Notes: generated from the sequence alone by a model not told the origin. Positions 27,687 to 40,302 are shown, counted from the first letter of the stretch. The stretch is 64,000 bases of DNA from Lottia gigantea (GCF_000327385.1 NW_008707001.1:3806382-3870381), one strand, 5' to 3'. Numbers and translations are program-made.

Positions 27687-27863
27687 TTAACCCTTTGAAC
27701 CCTGAGTGTAAATGAAATACAACGTCCTATACCCTGAACTTCAAGTAATAAAAGTAAAAGCGTATGACGTTAACGTTGTGTGTAATGGCCAGTATACCGG
27801 CTGCCCGTTGTATATTGCGTTAGTGTTTGTCCGTATACTGGCTGCTAGGGTTGAAAGAGTTAA
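27687..27863. mobile_element. piggyBac-like MITE (TTAA-flanked, CCCTTTGAACCCT ends)
   Basis: TTAA flanks both ends (27687-27690 and 27860-27863). The left terminus CCCTTTGAACCCTGAG and the right terminus, read inward as CTCTTTCAACCCTAGCAG, form imperfect inverted repeats. A TTAA target and CCC-type ends fit the piggyBac superfamily. Inside are CCAGTATACCGGCTGC and its near-inverse GTATACTGGCTGC. No transposase. Confidence 0.6.
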
Positions 27864-28254
27864 TTACAGTTTAATTTATTCTCATTTTCACAAATTTGTC
27901 TTGATACCAGGGTGCTGTTTCACAAAACAACTTATAATCAATTTATGGTCGAAGGTATGATATTTATTAATATATAATTCCATACGTCTTATTGTAAGAT
28001 TTTGTAGGAATGGTGCCTAGAACTCTAGATTATTATTTATCAAACAACAACTCCTACATTACTAATTTACTGTACTTATATAAATAAACACACATGTTCT
28101 ATTAAATTATTGATGCATTATTGAACAGTGCAAGCTATGAATGAAAAATAGTTAGAGCATGGCAACATTTGGATGCTATAGATTCCAAAATCCTTCAAGG
28201 CGAGAACAATTTTTGATGCTACAGCCCATACCAATCATTTGTTCTGCATTGTTA

Positions 28255-28490
28255 TCCTATAACTTGTCTGATGGGACAGTAAATTGAGGCCCCGTGTGCT
28301 ACAAGCTGTGCATGTTAAAGATCCCTCGACAATTGGACATCCAAAAAGAGCAGGCTTATGCTGCTGTACTGGCAAAATTTCCCTCATTGTACCCTGCATG
28401 GTGTTGCCCGTCTTCATTAGCCCACATGGTGCTAAAAAGTAAGATGTAAAACTCCATTCACTTTCTCCACTTCATTTTCATAAGACTTGT
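28255..28490 (+). mobile_element. SINE copy, body and tail
   Basis: Close relative of the copy at 23405: GGGACAGTAAATTGAGGCCC, GTGTGCTACAAGCTGTG, CCCTGCATGGTGTTGCCCG, then an ATTC/CATTT tail (actccattcactttctccacttcatttt). Little divergence between the two suggests fairly recent activity. Confidence 0.85.
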
Positions 28491-29578
28491 TAAAGTGGCT
28501 GGAGAATTGGTTAAATTTTTAAATGTATATATATATACATTGATGTAACTCTTTCGTGATTCCATTAAAAATATTTGCTTGAAATCAGTCATCCACAACC
28601 CCCTCCCCCCACCTTTTTCAACTCCCCTTAATTACTCTATAATTTACTTAATCTTACCTCCACCCTCTATCAGTCAGTAAACAATGTAAAAATAAAGGAA
28701 TCACTCAGTTAATGCCAGAAGTGCCGAAAGTTTGCTGACTTTTGATGATGGGAAATGATATGACTTCAATAATATGTCTATCATGTAGTGAAGGTGGTCA
28801 TTCAGAACGCTAGGTGTTATTGTCTGTGAGGGTGTACCTACTGAACTCCTGTAGAAATACTTCTGCTGTATGGAGAAAAAATAAATAATTCTGCAGACTT
28901 GGAGAAACTTCTGATGTTTTTAATATATCCAGACCATTATAAAACACTCTCTTGTGTTGGAGGCTGAAAACTGATACTGGGTCGACTTTCGAAAGAAATT
29001 ACTGTGGAATCAGAATTAAGAAAATATTCAAAGATTTAACTTTCACATTGAAATCTTCAGCTCAAGCCTTGTATTCTGAAGTATTGAGCAAGTGCTTATA
29101 TTAGATCCTTTTCATTCAAAAGATTTCAATTTTTTGGACTTCTAAATGACCATAGGAAATGCAATGATTTTTATACAAGTTGAATGGGAAAGGAAAAATG
29201 TTAATATTCCATGTTTCCATGTCAAAATATAAATCTGAAGTGTTGAGCAAGATTTGAATTTTTTTCCTCAATGATATGTAAATAACTACAGGAAAGGAAA
29301 TGATATAAAAACAGGTTGAATGAAGATAGTAATATCTGTTTATTTCCCACCATGTATTTAGTGAGATATTAACCCTAGGCTGTGTTTTATTACTCCTTTA
29401 TTTCATTTATATTGTTTTATACAGTCATCAGAGTATGCTAATTCTAAACTTAATTATAGTCTGTCATGTTAGGTCAAAGGTTAATTCTGGAACCTGGACG
29501 TAAAAGTCCAGAAATCTAGGCTTAGATTTATCTTAGTAGGTGTCAGTGAATACTATATTTTCCCATTGAGATAGAAAA

Positions 29579-29915
29579 TTAAAGTGATACTACGTCTTAG
29601 AATGAACATCAAATTTAATTCTCAAGAATGGTCAATATGAGTATATTCATCAGTGAACTTATCTGGTGTCATAAAGTTACAACAGAATCCCTGTAAAATC
29701 TAGAGAATTGGAAAATTCATAAAACTAAGTAATTATTGAAAAACGCTTAATCATAATATTTTTTTCAATAGTTAATTGCATTTTTATTAAGGTTTTTGGA
29801 TTTATGGGATTATATAAGGATCCTGTTATGTTATTTATGACACCAGGTATATCTACTGATGAATATATGCTCTTATTGGCCAAGTTGTTTATTCTAAGAT
29901 GTAGTATCCCTTTAA
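29579..29915. mobile_element. Foldback MITE family A, long palindrome
   Basis: The left arm TTAAAGTGATACTACGTCTT ... ATTCATCAGTGAACTTATCTG ... TGGTGTCATAAAG is repeated in reverse complement by the right arm (GACACCAGGTATATCTAC ... AAGATGTAGTATCCCTTTAA). The arms are about 100 bases or more each, so the single strand would fold into a long hairpin. TTAA at both ends. Confidence 0.8.
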
Positions 29916-32900
29916 TCAGGGCAAGAAAAAAGAGGACACCTGTATAATGGTGGTTATTGAGTCATATGAGATCTTCCATCTGAATGAAATTTTCATACTG
30001 ATAAAGAAAATATAAAAGGACAGTGCTACATCTTAGTGTGCAATTAGGGAAACTTTGTTCCGAACCAGTCACTTCTTAAGAATATTGATTGCAAGCTAAA
30101 GCTAAAAGAAAATATGTTCTAAGCTTCTTCAAGAGTTTCAAAATATTAATTGAAAATGAACAAATATAAATTAAATATAAGCCAAAAAGAAACAAGAATT
30201 TTTTTTAATTCAATTGTGTTTATAACCTATATTAATTTATAATAAAGTTTTATGTTACAGTTTTTAGAAAGTTATGAAGTTAATTATAATCATATTATAT
30301 TTCATATATCCAATATTTTTATTAGTTTGAAATTATTACAAGTCGTATTGGTGACTCTGTCGGGTGGAAAAAGCAGGTATTACACTTGAGCAAGCAGGGT
30401 AAAGAACATACTTATTATAAAGACTGCCCCCTACTGTTTTATATTAGTCCTTTCAGAGTTTTCATTTATTCTCTGTACCTACTCTAGCTTGTAGATTAGC
30501 TCTAAATATTTTGACTTGTAACGTCATTTTCTTAACAACCCGTGAATAATTTGGTTATAATTAAACATTTTTGACACATAACAATTTTCTTTTTTTTTTT
30601 AAGTATAATATTGGGGTTAGAAATGAAAACGATTATGGATATACTACTCCTTTCTTTAATTTTTGCAGAAAAAAGTGGTATATTCACAATAGTTTTCTTG
30701 TTTAATGTTCTATCTACTTCTAAATGTCACTTAAAGATGGTAGTAATATTGGTGTTCTTTGAATGATGTTCTCTATGCAATGGTGTTGTTTGACTGTGCT
30801 CGCCCAACTGACAACTTTTAACATGCACATAGGACACAGGGGCGCGTTATGTTGTACATTCCAAACAACTGCACAACACATTTCTATGTCTGCCCCTATG
30901 TTCGGTATCATTGACAGGGGAAACTGGGTTGAAAAAATCTAATGGTAAAAACTTGACCAATGTTGGGATCAAATCCCAAACCCTTAGAGAGTTAGTTAGT
31001 ATAAACTCAGATGAAAAGGATGAGTTGTATATCTTTTAGTTGGTCAACAGAAGAACAAGACGTTTTTGACCCTTAAATTGATGTTGATCTGCTATTTCTA
31101 CAGTGAGAGAGGAAAAAAACATATTGAACAATAAAAGAAAATAGAAATAAGTATGTGATAAAACTAACTGACCCTTGACCCCTAAATTTGTATCAGTCTT
31201 GATGTCAACCTGCTATTTGTACCTCAACTTCTAAAGTACAGACTGTTTGTACGAGCCTTATTGGGCTAATGAAGAGGGGTAGAGACATTGAACAACAAAA
31301 GAACATCAACAGAAGTATGTGATAAAACTAACCGAAGCCCTTGACCCCTAAATTAGTATCTGTGCAGTAAACTTGATAACACTCTGTTGTATCTACTGAA
31401 ATACTTGAAAAGTGAAAAGTCAATATTTAGGGACTTGTCACAACAGACTACCATTTTAGGGGCATATTCTGGGTGAGGGGCAGAAAGGAAATTGTTTCTT
31501 TAATTTTCAGCAAAAATTTGAAATGTTTTGGAAATGCTGAAAGTCACAAAATAAGAAGTAAGGAACTTTTTGACTCCTGTTTAGAGCAATGGCTTTTCAG
31601 TACAATTTTTAAGTAAAACTTGATGGTGAAAAAAGGATCAGAAGAGCAAAGTGCTGTGGTAGGCTGGCTTTAACCTCTGAACACCATTTTATGACAAAGA
31701 CAAAGTTTTTCAAACATTTTCCCCTCCCACAACTTATACCCCTTGCATTTTCATGGTTTCATACTTACAGTTGACCTTTTGTAGAATTTGATGGCCAATA
31801 AAACGTGTAATGAGTAGCCATTTTGAATGAAGTGAATGATCTTCTTGACCTTCTCAGTTTCTCTGTCAATTCACCATCAAACCTAATCAAGGCAATTTTA
31901 ATCTGTAATAAACCATGGTTTCTCATGAGTAAATAAAGTCAGGGGTCCAGCTGAGTCATGGAGTGGTAGTTGATTTCTTCTCACTTGTATGTGAAGGGTT
32001 GAATGATGTCAATGATTTGGAGATCATCTCTACCAGGATCGAGCTTGGGTGAAAAGAGTTTAGTTTATTTCAACTCCTATTTAAAGCATTGTCCAAGGTC
32101 ACAAATAAAAGATCTGCTTCTTAGAAAGTATGGTGGAGTTAGTTTTAGCATAGTTAGTATGCAAAAGTTAGCAAACCTTCATGGCTTATCCATATTTCTT
32201 ACTTCTGTTGCATGGTTCTTTGAGCAGAGTTCAAAAGGCTGAGCAGTTTTAGTGAGTGAAGATCAGACAACTGAATTACATTTTAAGATGAACAGTGATC
32301 TGTTTAAGGAAGCTCAAAAAGTAGTTCTCATCATATCTTGTCAAGTGTTGAGCAGTTTCAGTGCATGAAGATCATGGAGAGGAGCGTAGTTCACAGAATT
32401 GAATTTATCATAACTTATCAATGGCTGAGCAGTTTTGCTTTTCCACCTTACATACAGAGAACATTGTGTAGCTGAAGAGTAGTTAGTAAATGAGATTTAT
32501 CGAGACTGAGTAATTATATTAATTAACAATCATTGTTTAATTACTAGATAACTATCTCACACCTCATTACATTAGTTCTAGTGTACTAATAATCAACTGT
32601 GGTATAACAGATCATCTGATAATAATTAATGTTCTTGTTGTAATAGTGAGTGATATCAGAATAAATCATCTAGATTGGTTGTCGTCACATTCCTTCAGAT
32701 GTCATGTCAATGGTATTAACGATAATTACTATAGGGAATTATATTGCAAGGCTGTAGCACATTCCATGTTATATTGATGCAAGGGGTGATCTAGGTGGAC
32801 TTAATGATATATTTTAGAGCAACAAGACACTTGTAAAGTTTGGTTCTTGTCAAAAGTGAGGCATTTGGCTTAATTATGATACTGTCTTGCATGTTATCCA

Positions 32901-33869
32901 TGTTATGGCATGAAAAAAGATTTTTCCAAACTCAACTGTTATAGTTGTCGGAATTGGTAGGAATATATATGGCAAGGTTCAGTTTAATACATATTATTTT
33001 ATGTTTGAATAATAACTGAATGGTCTAAATATTGCCCTGAACTGATCTCACAGGACATTCTCATCTTGCTACGTCCTCTCATTGGTGAGCTGTCAGGGAG
33101 TTTCATCACCATCCGGTCTGAAAAGTTTTATTGTTTGGATCATGTATTGATAATCAGTGGCAATCAGTATGATTTTTGCAGTAGATTAATAAGGTTATCT
33201 GTCCTCACCATGTGGTGGGAAATCAACATTTCTCTTGCAGCTAACTCATTATTGTTTAAGGGTGACCACAACTCTTTGATATGAGTAAACATCATGTAAC
33301 ATTAATTTCTTTGAGTATACTAATGATTTTATCATTATCTTGATCTGATCTATATCAACCATCAACACATTCCTGTGGTTATGAATGGTACTAATGATAA
33401 TTACTATAGACAAGGCTTGTCTACCTGAGAACAGACTACAATGTAAATATTGTTCAATTCTTAAATACTGTGTTAATGCTGATTCTTATAAGGAAATTTT
33501 GAATTCTATCGCTCGGGAAATCAAGTGATTGTCATTGCAAAAAAATTCAAATCCCTTTAATCTCGTAGATCATGTAATGATGGTTTTTCTATTGATAATT
33601 TTATTGAATTGATATTGACAAGATCATAGATCAATTTATAAAGAGTTAATTTGTTTTTTTAGTAGATTTGAAATGCCTTCCAAACCAGGCAGGATTTTCC
33701 TTGATGTGGGGAGCACTTTCAAAACTATTTCACTACCTTATCTTATAAGAGATTGGCCGATAATATAAGAATATTTCAGTGATAATTAAAAATTTGAAAG
33801 TTTGAAATCCTGGAACTAAAATTTCCCTTGTCGTGGATGATAGGAGGGGTAGGTTGCACTTTCAGGACC

Positions 33870-34230
33870 CATTCCTCGGTCTAAACCAACGAGTAATATG
33901 CTCAGTGGTATAATTCTAAAAGAGGTAGATACTGATAATGAATAACATTAAAAGTTTAAATTTTCAGGCACTTAAATTTCCTTTGCACTTTTCACCTTTC
34001 CCACTGTCCCATTGCCTTAACCAACAAGTAATCTGTGTATTGGTCTAGTTCTAAAAGAGAGGTATATCACACATCTAAACCAACGAGTAATAGGCTCAGT
34101 TGTATAATTCTAAAAGAGGTAGATACTGATAATGAAAAAAATTGTTAGTTTGAATTTTCAAGTAACGAGTAATCTGCCTAGTGGTCTAGTTCTGAAAGAG
34201 TTAGGTATATCACTGATAATAAAAACGTTA
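33870..34230. repeat. Degenerate tandem array (AACCAACGAGTAATATGCTC type)
   Basis: AACCAACGAGTAAT, GCTCAGTGGTATAATTCTAA and AAGAGGTAGATACTGATAAT recur near 33884, 34018, 34078 and 34162 with variable length. Confidence 0.75.
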
Positions 34231-34429
34231 TATATAACAATAACTAACTCTGATAAGCTTATCTCTATAATCACATAGAAAAAAGGTGAAATTATTTGAA
34301 ATTGAAGCCAGTAAGTAGCTGTTAATGTAGGAAATTGAAAGTTAAACTGATTATTGTTGCATGGTAAATGTTTCTCGGTACAAACCAATTGATGTTAAAT
34401 GAGATGGAATCCCTCAAGTTTGAGTTCAA

Positions 34430-34750
34430 TTCCTGTACAAACCTTTCACACTTTCCAAGCAGAACTTTCTTTCACCTCAGATATTTAGGTGCCCTGGGTT
34501 CAAATTGGGCTGAGTCTGTACAAGGGCTAAATTTGGTAATTAGGTGTTGTAGGTTAAAATCTCCCTCCCACTTTTTCCTGTACACCCTTTACTTTCCAAG
34601 CAGAACTTTCTTTCCAGAGATAATTAGGTGCTGAGGGTTCAAATTCCCCTGAGCCTAATTCCTGTACAAGCCATTCACACCTTACTAGCAGAACTTTCTT
34701 TCACCTTTGGTAATTAGGTGCTGTAGGTTCGAATCCTTTCCAAGTGCAAT
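34430..34750 (+). repeat. Array of units each carrying a tRNA B-box-like sequence
   Basis: Units contain AAGCAGAACTTTCTTTC, then TAATTAGGTGCTGTAG, then GGTTCGAATCC (34727) or variants GGTTCAAATTGG (about 34497), GGTTAAAATCTCC (34552) and GGTTCAAATTCCCC (34637). The last is a perfect B-box. No complete tRNA cloverleaf is seen, so it is a SINE-derived tandem array rather than a tRNA gene. Confidence 0.6.
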
Positions 34751-36330
34751 AGTTTGGAATTCCTTCAAGTTTTTAAAAATTGCCTAAGTCATGGCTAACA
34801 TTATCAAAAATTAATTTGAATTAGATAAGATTTGTTAGACCACAGTGCTCTGATTAATCTCTCCAAGATCACTTATGTAAAAACTCACATTTCGTAAGTT
34901 AGTGGAAAAATTATTGTATTTTGTAGGTCTATGAAATTAAGAAAATTGGTGAAATATTGAGAGTTGAAATAATTGAGAGTTTTAATGTCAAACATGGCAC
35001 ATTCATGTTGGTAATCCATCCACCCAATCCATTAGCCTCATTTATATGTCAGAACCAGTCACTGTCTCTATCAGTGATGTTGTTTGAACAGTTTTGCCAG
35101 TCATGAGGTAATTTGAAGAATTAAAGACCCAGAGAACTCCATTCTGACAATTTTGAGGTGCCAAAAAAGTATCAAAATCTATATCCTTTTGATTTTGTAC
35201 GAAGACACTGTAAATGAATCAATCTCTGCTGAACTGAAGGTTTTGCTTGGGCAAGTTCTCACTTGCTGGAACCGAGCACCCACCCTAACGATGAGGCTCA
35301 GTAATGTAAAGAAAGGGATGTAGTAATTTTCATTTAAAAACTCACTTTGTACTGGTTTTCAAAATACAAACCTAACTAATTATCTTAATTTAGATCACAA
35401 GCAATATATTAATTATTTTACTTGGTGATTTTCAGAATGTGGGTGGTATTTTTTACATCTTAACCGAAAGTAAATTTAACTTCTTACCACAAAACAACTT
35501 TATTACCCATGACAATGATAGAGTACACTGATGATTTCTAACTTCTATACAGACTAACACTAGAAATATCAAATTCATGGTGATGATTTTTCACAGAATT
35601 TTGGGTGTAAAAATGTGAAGTTTTTTAATCTGTAGTGATGACAGTAGTAACATTTTTAGGTGTAAAGTTGAATTTTTAAAGTGATGTGATATTTGAGTAA
35701 TTAAATTCTAAAGATTTTGAGAATTTAAAAATTTTACATCAGAAAATGTTGCTTTAGTTTAATGGTGTTCAATACTGACGATGGGCTGACTTTTGGGAGC
35801 ATTGGCCCTGCAATTAGAATTTTTGTGTTTCAAGTTTGTTTTCCTATGTATTGGTGTCAGATGGTAGAAACCAGCAATGATGACATTAATGTTGCCTCGT
35901 GTATCGCTATGTACGAACTCAAACTGTAAGAACATTCATTAGGCCAGAAATCAGACAATCATAAATACAGCACAATTAATCCTGATTATATAAAACATAT
36001 TTGATAATAAAGTATATTAGATCAAATTAATGACAAGACAGAATATTCCAGATTTTGTTGATAATTTGCCAAAAAAAATTAAATTTCCTACTTGTAAAAT
36101 TAATTAGAATCTATTATATAAATGTCAAATGATTATTCAATTTGAAGTAAAAAGTGTACGCATTGCCTTTTCACCACGTAATAAAAAATAATGATTTAAT
36201 ATATGTAAATAGATATATGAAAATGCAGCCTCATGTTAAATTGTATTCTAATGGAGTATATGATAATATATTACATGTTATTATGAATGTTAATTATATC
36301 AGCAGTATGAATGGGTTAAAAATTTCCTGA

Positions 36331-36530
36331 TATTAAAGAAACACTACCTCTTAGAAGGAACATAAAATGCATTTATGTCTTCTGTTTGCATTCCAATTTT
36401 CCGTCAGATGTCTGTGGTTCCTGTTATTATAAAAATGCTTTACTGTGGATTTCCATTTGCACTTGGTGTCTTTAAGGGTTCATCAGTGGATTTACCTGGT
36501 GTCATAACTTGATCTAATACCTTAAAGGGT
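36331..36530. mobile_element. Chimeric foldback fragment (family A end, family B interior)
   Basis: It begins TTAAAGAAACACTACCTCTT (family A end), then carries CAATTTTCCGTCAGATGTCT-type family B sequence, then CATCAGTGGATTTACCTGGTG-TCATAA (family A interior). It is probably one element inserted in or recombined with another. Confidence 0.5.
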
Positions 36531-36716
36531 TTAAAGGGGTTCTCTTGTTTTTGTATATATATAGGCAGGACATTTATTGCTTCTATTTGTATCATTCAAA
36601 TTTTCCGTCAGATGGTTCCTGTCTTTATAGAAATGCTTAACTCTACATTGGGATACTTCCACTTAGTATATGTTATACAAATAAAAAGTTGAAAAGCCTG
36701 GTTACAATCCTTTTAA
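36531..36716. mobile_element. Foldback MITE family B
   Basis: TTAAAGGGGTTCTCTTGTTT at the left and GGTTACAATCCTTTTAAAGG at the right. It shares the CCGTCAGATGGTTCCTG interior with other family B copies. Confidence 0.55.
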
Positions 36717-37133
36717 AGGAAGAAATGAGAAGAAGCTTGTGTTACAGTGACGGAAAAAATGTCCTTCTTTATAAGCTCAATCATTTTCATTTGATGGAAT
36801 GGTGTATCATGGACTATAGATGGACTAGTTTTGACATGTACTGATTATTTAGAAAGCTTGTTAAAGGTAGAAAGTAAATAAACAATGTATATTTTATCAG
36901 TTGTATTGTGAGGTGTGTTGAAGGTATGGTATAGCCAAAGTTTCTTCAAGGAGTACAATAGGTACTGGAGACTTTTGGCATCACGTTAAATGTTAACAGT
37001 AACATGTGAATTTTAAAAAAATGGAACTTCAACTTCAAGGCATAAGCATAGGAATTCGGACATTGATTGTTAAAGCTCATATACTAACAAAATCAATTAA
37101 AGAAACATAAAATGTGTTGGGAACATTCAAGAT

Positions 37134-37215
37134 TGTTGTATTGTCTATAAGGGGCGGAATGGAAGACAGGCCTATTGATTGTATTGTCTATAAGGGGTAG
37201 TATGGAAGACAGCCT
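37134..37215. repeat. Two tandem ~50-base copies
   Basis: TTGTATTGTCTATAAGGGGC and TTGTATTGTCTATAAGGGGT, each followed by GGAATGGAAGACAGGCCTAT or GTATGGAAGACAGCCTAT. Confidence 0.85.
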
Positions 37216-38575
37216 ATCAGTGTGTACTCAACATCTGATCTTAATGCTCATCCATATTGTATGGCCTAATTGTTTTACCCTTTTGTAATAAAGACATTAA
37301 TTGACACTGCCAGGTGTAATTTCATTACATTTGTACAATTGCGTTTGTGTTTGTTCCATGCTGTGCCGAAGGTCTCTCCTGACAGGTGGAATAATAAGAG
37401 TAACCACATGTAATCTTACTGTAGACTGTTGATGAACATTTCAACAGGTTTCATTATAAATTACCTGTATTCAATATAACCATCTTTTTTCTTAAATTAA
37501 TTGGGAATGCAATCAGTTTAATAAAAATTCTAAGAGCTTGTCATTAGATATTTTGACTCTCTGAAAATTTTCCTCTCTAACCAGCCTTTGAAAAGGACTT
37601 TGGACAATTATTGGACTTGTGCAGGTGCCCAGGTGGGCAAAATTCTAAGATTTTGTTAATAGAAACTGAAACTCGCTAACTGTTTGACAGAGACTATTGC
37701 AAGTTACGCGTGTGTAGCCAGAAGTTTCTGTTTCCCAGTCTCTGATTTATACTTTAGATGATTATTGGCTTTGTAGAGTCAACAACTCTGTTTTGATTCA
37801 AAAAACAGATTTATCTATGGGGAAAATAATGAAAACCAACATACATCTGACTCTCACAAGCGCTGGCCTAGGATCTCAGAATGAAAGGTATAGTGTTTCA
37901 ATGAACATTAGCTGGAATGTAAATTTTACTTCAATTGTTTATATACTTCTTCAACAAAGTGACTCTGGTACCGTCTGTATGGTTGTTCTGAAATAAGGAC
38001 TGAATGTTGAACAGGACCATGTCACATTGGTCGGAATTAGATCCATAACCATTAAACTAATCTTATTACATGTTTTCAGAGCAGCAGCTCTCCCATTTTC
38101 AAATTTGTTCAGCCATTTACCTAAGGAAGGTGTATTAATAAAACCACATGGAAAGCTGTATGGGTGTGTTTTGTACTATAGAATCACCCAGGGATCTAAT
38201 ATGTGTTTTATGCACACATGAACATCATAAAGTTACATTATATTCATTTATCAGAAGGATGAAATATCAACTTCATTATTTACATATCAATAGAAAAACC
38301 TGTAAGATATTCCCTATAGTGACTATTAGACTGATCTGCACATTAGATATTCTAGGTGTACTTTACGATGATTTTAGAAAACCAAGCAGCAGAAGGCAGT
38401 CTGAATGTAATGAAAGCATGTCCATAATTTATAAGTTTGTCATATTTCATATATCTTCAACATGTTCCTATTTTATTTACTAGTAATTATTAATAATTAC
38501 TAGATTGATTTGTCAATTCTCTGGAATACTTTGAAGATTGAGGACTGCCTAGGAGAATTTGTAATAATAAGTTTC

Positions 38576-39125
38576 TGACAACAGAACTCGACTAGCTAGA
38601 GGGCAGTCTGGTTCTAATTGTAGCAACATCTCAGAGTTAAAGTTAGGATAGTCTGATGTGTTGTGTTTTAAGCGAAAGGCTTTCTTACTTACAGGGTAGG
38701 GTTCTAGAAACAGGCCTTAACCAGCTAGAGGGCAGCAACATCCCTAGTTAAATTAATATGCATTTGGTAAAATCGCATTGATATTCAACAATAAGTCTAT
38801 GTAAAAATCTAGACACACTTATATCTGGATACTCTGGCAACAGGCCCCGACTAGCAAGAGAGCAGTCTGGTTTCAATTCCAGTAATATCCCCCTGTTAAA
38901 TTAATATGCATACCGCAGTGTAAGGTTTTATAAGAAATGCTCTCTTATAGAAACATTGGCGTAGGTCACAAGTAGAGACTATGGCCTATTAGTGATATTC
39001 ACCAATTTGTCATAGTTGAGTGTATCTTAAATAGTATGTTTTTGGCAACAGGCCCTGTCTAGAGGGCAGTCTGGTTCTAATTCTAGCAACATCCCCAAGT
39101 TAAATACCCATCATTTAATATGCAT
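38576..39125. repeat. Four-copy interspersed tandem repeat (CTAGAGGGCAGTCTGGTT)
   Basis: Copies at about 38576, 38705, 38834 and 39051 share GGCAACAGGCCC, CTAGAGGGCAGTCTGGTTCT, AATTCTAGCAACATCCCC and TTAAATTAATATGCAT. Spacing of about 130-215 bases with unique inserts. Confidence 0.8.
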
Positions 39126-40053
39126 ATCAAAAAATCTCATATCAACTGATAGATACAGCTTGTGAAAGATTGCAGAAAACATATGATTACCAGACATAGA
39201 GTCAGATCTGCAGGGGATATGAAAATCAATTAGATATTTTGGAACGATTTCACGAAGCTGTCAGTGTTATTTTCTGGATAAGTTAAAGAGATATAACTGT
39301 TGGTAATATTTAATCTTTTAAAAATCATCTAATACGCTAAATTACGCGTGTAATGTATTTATAGGTAGGCATTATGATGTAATTTTTCTCTAAATATTCA
39401 ATTTAAGATTGAGTTAAGTTTTTTTTCAGCCACCCAGAACACACTGATATCAACTGTTATGTGAATTATGAAATTGAGAATCATGATATGATGCAATGAG
39501 TTTAAGAATCTTCCGCTGAGTTTTTTCAGTTCACCAGCTGATAGACCTCACTTATGCTATGTACATAGGCAAATCCAGTGAGCAGAGAGGAATTCTGCAA
39601 TGAGCCATTTGCACTGGCATTGAGTTGTAACGTCTTGGTTAATGTATTGGTTAATGTATTTTTCGTAGAAGACTATATTATACTACATAGCAAACAAAAA
39701 CCATTCTTGTGCCCTTAACATAAAGGTCTACTAGAATAAGTTTTGTTTTAATAACCATGATATTTACTATAATAGCAGTGCTTATCATGACATCCTCTAC
39801 AGATAGTCTGCTATGCTAATAAACCTTGATAGTCCACAGTAATACACAGTACTTTTTGATAGTCCACATAGTTAATAACCATACTTTTTTGGTAGTTTTT
39901 TGTGTTTTTACCTACTTATATATTTACATCATTCTCAGTAATAGACAAATTAATTGTACTTGTCACATTTTATCCTAAAACACGATCCGACAAATGGGTT
40001 ACTTTACTGATAACTAATGTTTTATGCCTATTATTTTTTACTGAATTATACAG

Positions 40054-40278
40054 ATCTCATTAATACTATACATATTGATTGAAAGGACAAGGAAATGGGT
40101 TGAGTTTTTAAAACAGGATGGGTTAGGGCAAAGTCCAAGAAATTTAGCATACGACATGCAGTTGCTTGCAGGTACCCCTGATCTAGTCCAAAAGTTTGCT
40201 GTACAAAAAAAAAAATACCGAGATGATTTGGATTTGGACAAAATAAGAATCAACAAGTTATGTCCTCAGAAAATTTGA
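40054..40278 (+). CDS. Orphan 3'-terminal coding exon of an unidentified gene
   Basis: Acceptor gaattatacag ends at 40053; the frame runs 74 codons to TGA at 40276-40278. The first codons read ISLILYIL, then the text is protein-like and well balanced: ERTRKWVEFLKQDG, QSPRNLAYDMQLLAGTPDL, KKKYRDDLDLDKIRINKLCP. In-frame TGA at 40042 and no early ATG mean it needs an upstream exon. AATAAA at 40297-40302, only 19 bases past the stop, fits a terminal exon. The segment looks soluble, mainly helical and charged; I do not recognise the family. Upstream exons should lie on the plus strand before 40 kb but were not found. The collagen gene then starts downstream or around it. A decayed retrocopy remains possible. 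Confidence 0.5.
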   Translation: MSLILYILIERTRKWVEFLKQDGLGQSPRNLAYDMQLLAGTPDLVQKFAVQKKKYRDDLDLDKIRINKLCPQKI

Positions 40279-40296
40279 TATTTCAACTATTATTCT

Positions 40297-40302
40297 AATA
40301 AA
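40297..40302 (+). terminator. Polyadenylation signal AATAAA
   Basis: AATAAA sits 19 bases after the TGA of the orphan exon and is followed by a T-rich stretch (tgacttgtattttatttttat), a plausible downstream element. AATAAA is frequent by chance in AT-rich DNA; its position relative to the stop gives it weight. Confidence 0.4.

Larger units (their letters stand above)
19426..40053. other. Repeat-rich DNA without recognisable exons; may hold introns of the gene ending at 40278
   Basis: It contains the SINE, piggyBac-like and foldback elements and the arrays listed separately. Frames at 25489, 32003, 38148 and others read as random AT-rich translations. If the terminal exon at 40054 is real, its upstream exons should lie here or further left. 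Confidence 0.5.

Noticed and set aside
34727-34737. tRNA gene suggested by GGTTCGAATCC
   Set aside because: No A-box at the right distance and no acceptor-stem pairing; it belongs to a repeat array.
38148-38483. 111-codon plus-strand frame
   Set aside because: No domain-like pattern, overlapping frames are equally open, and there is no splice context.
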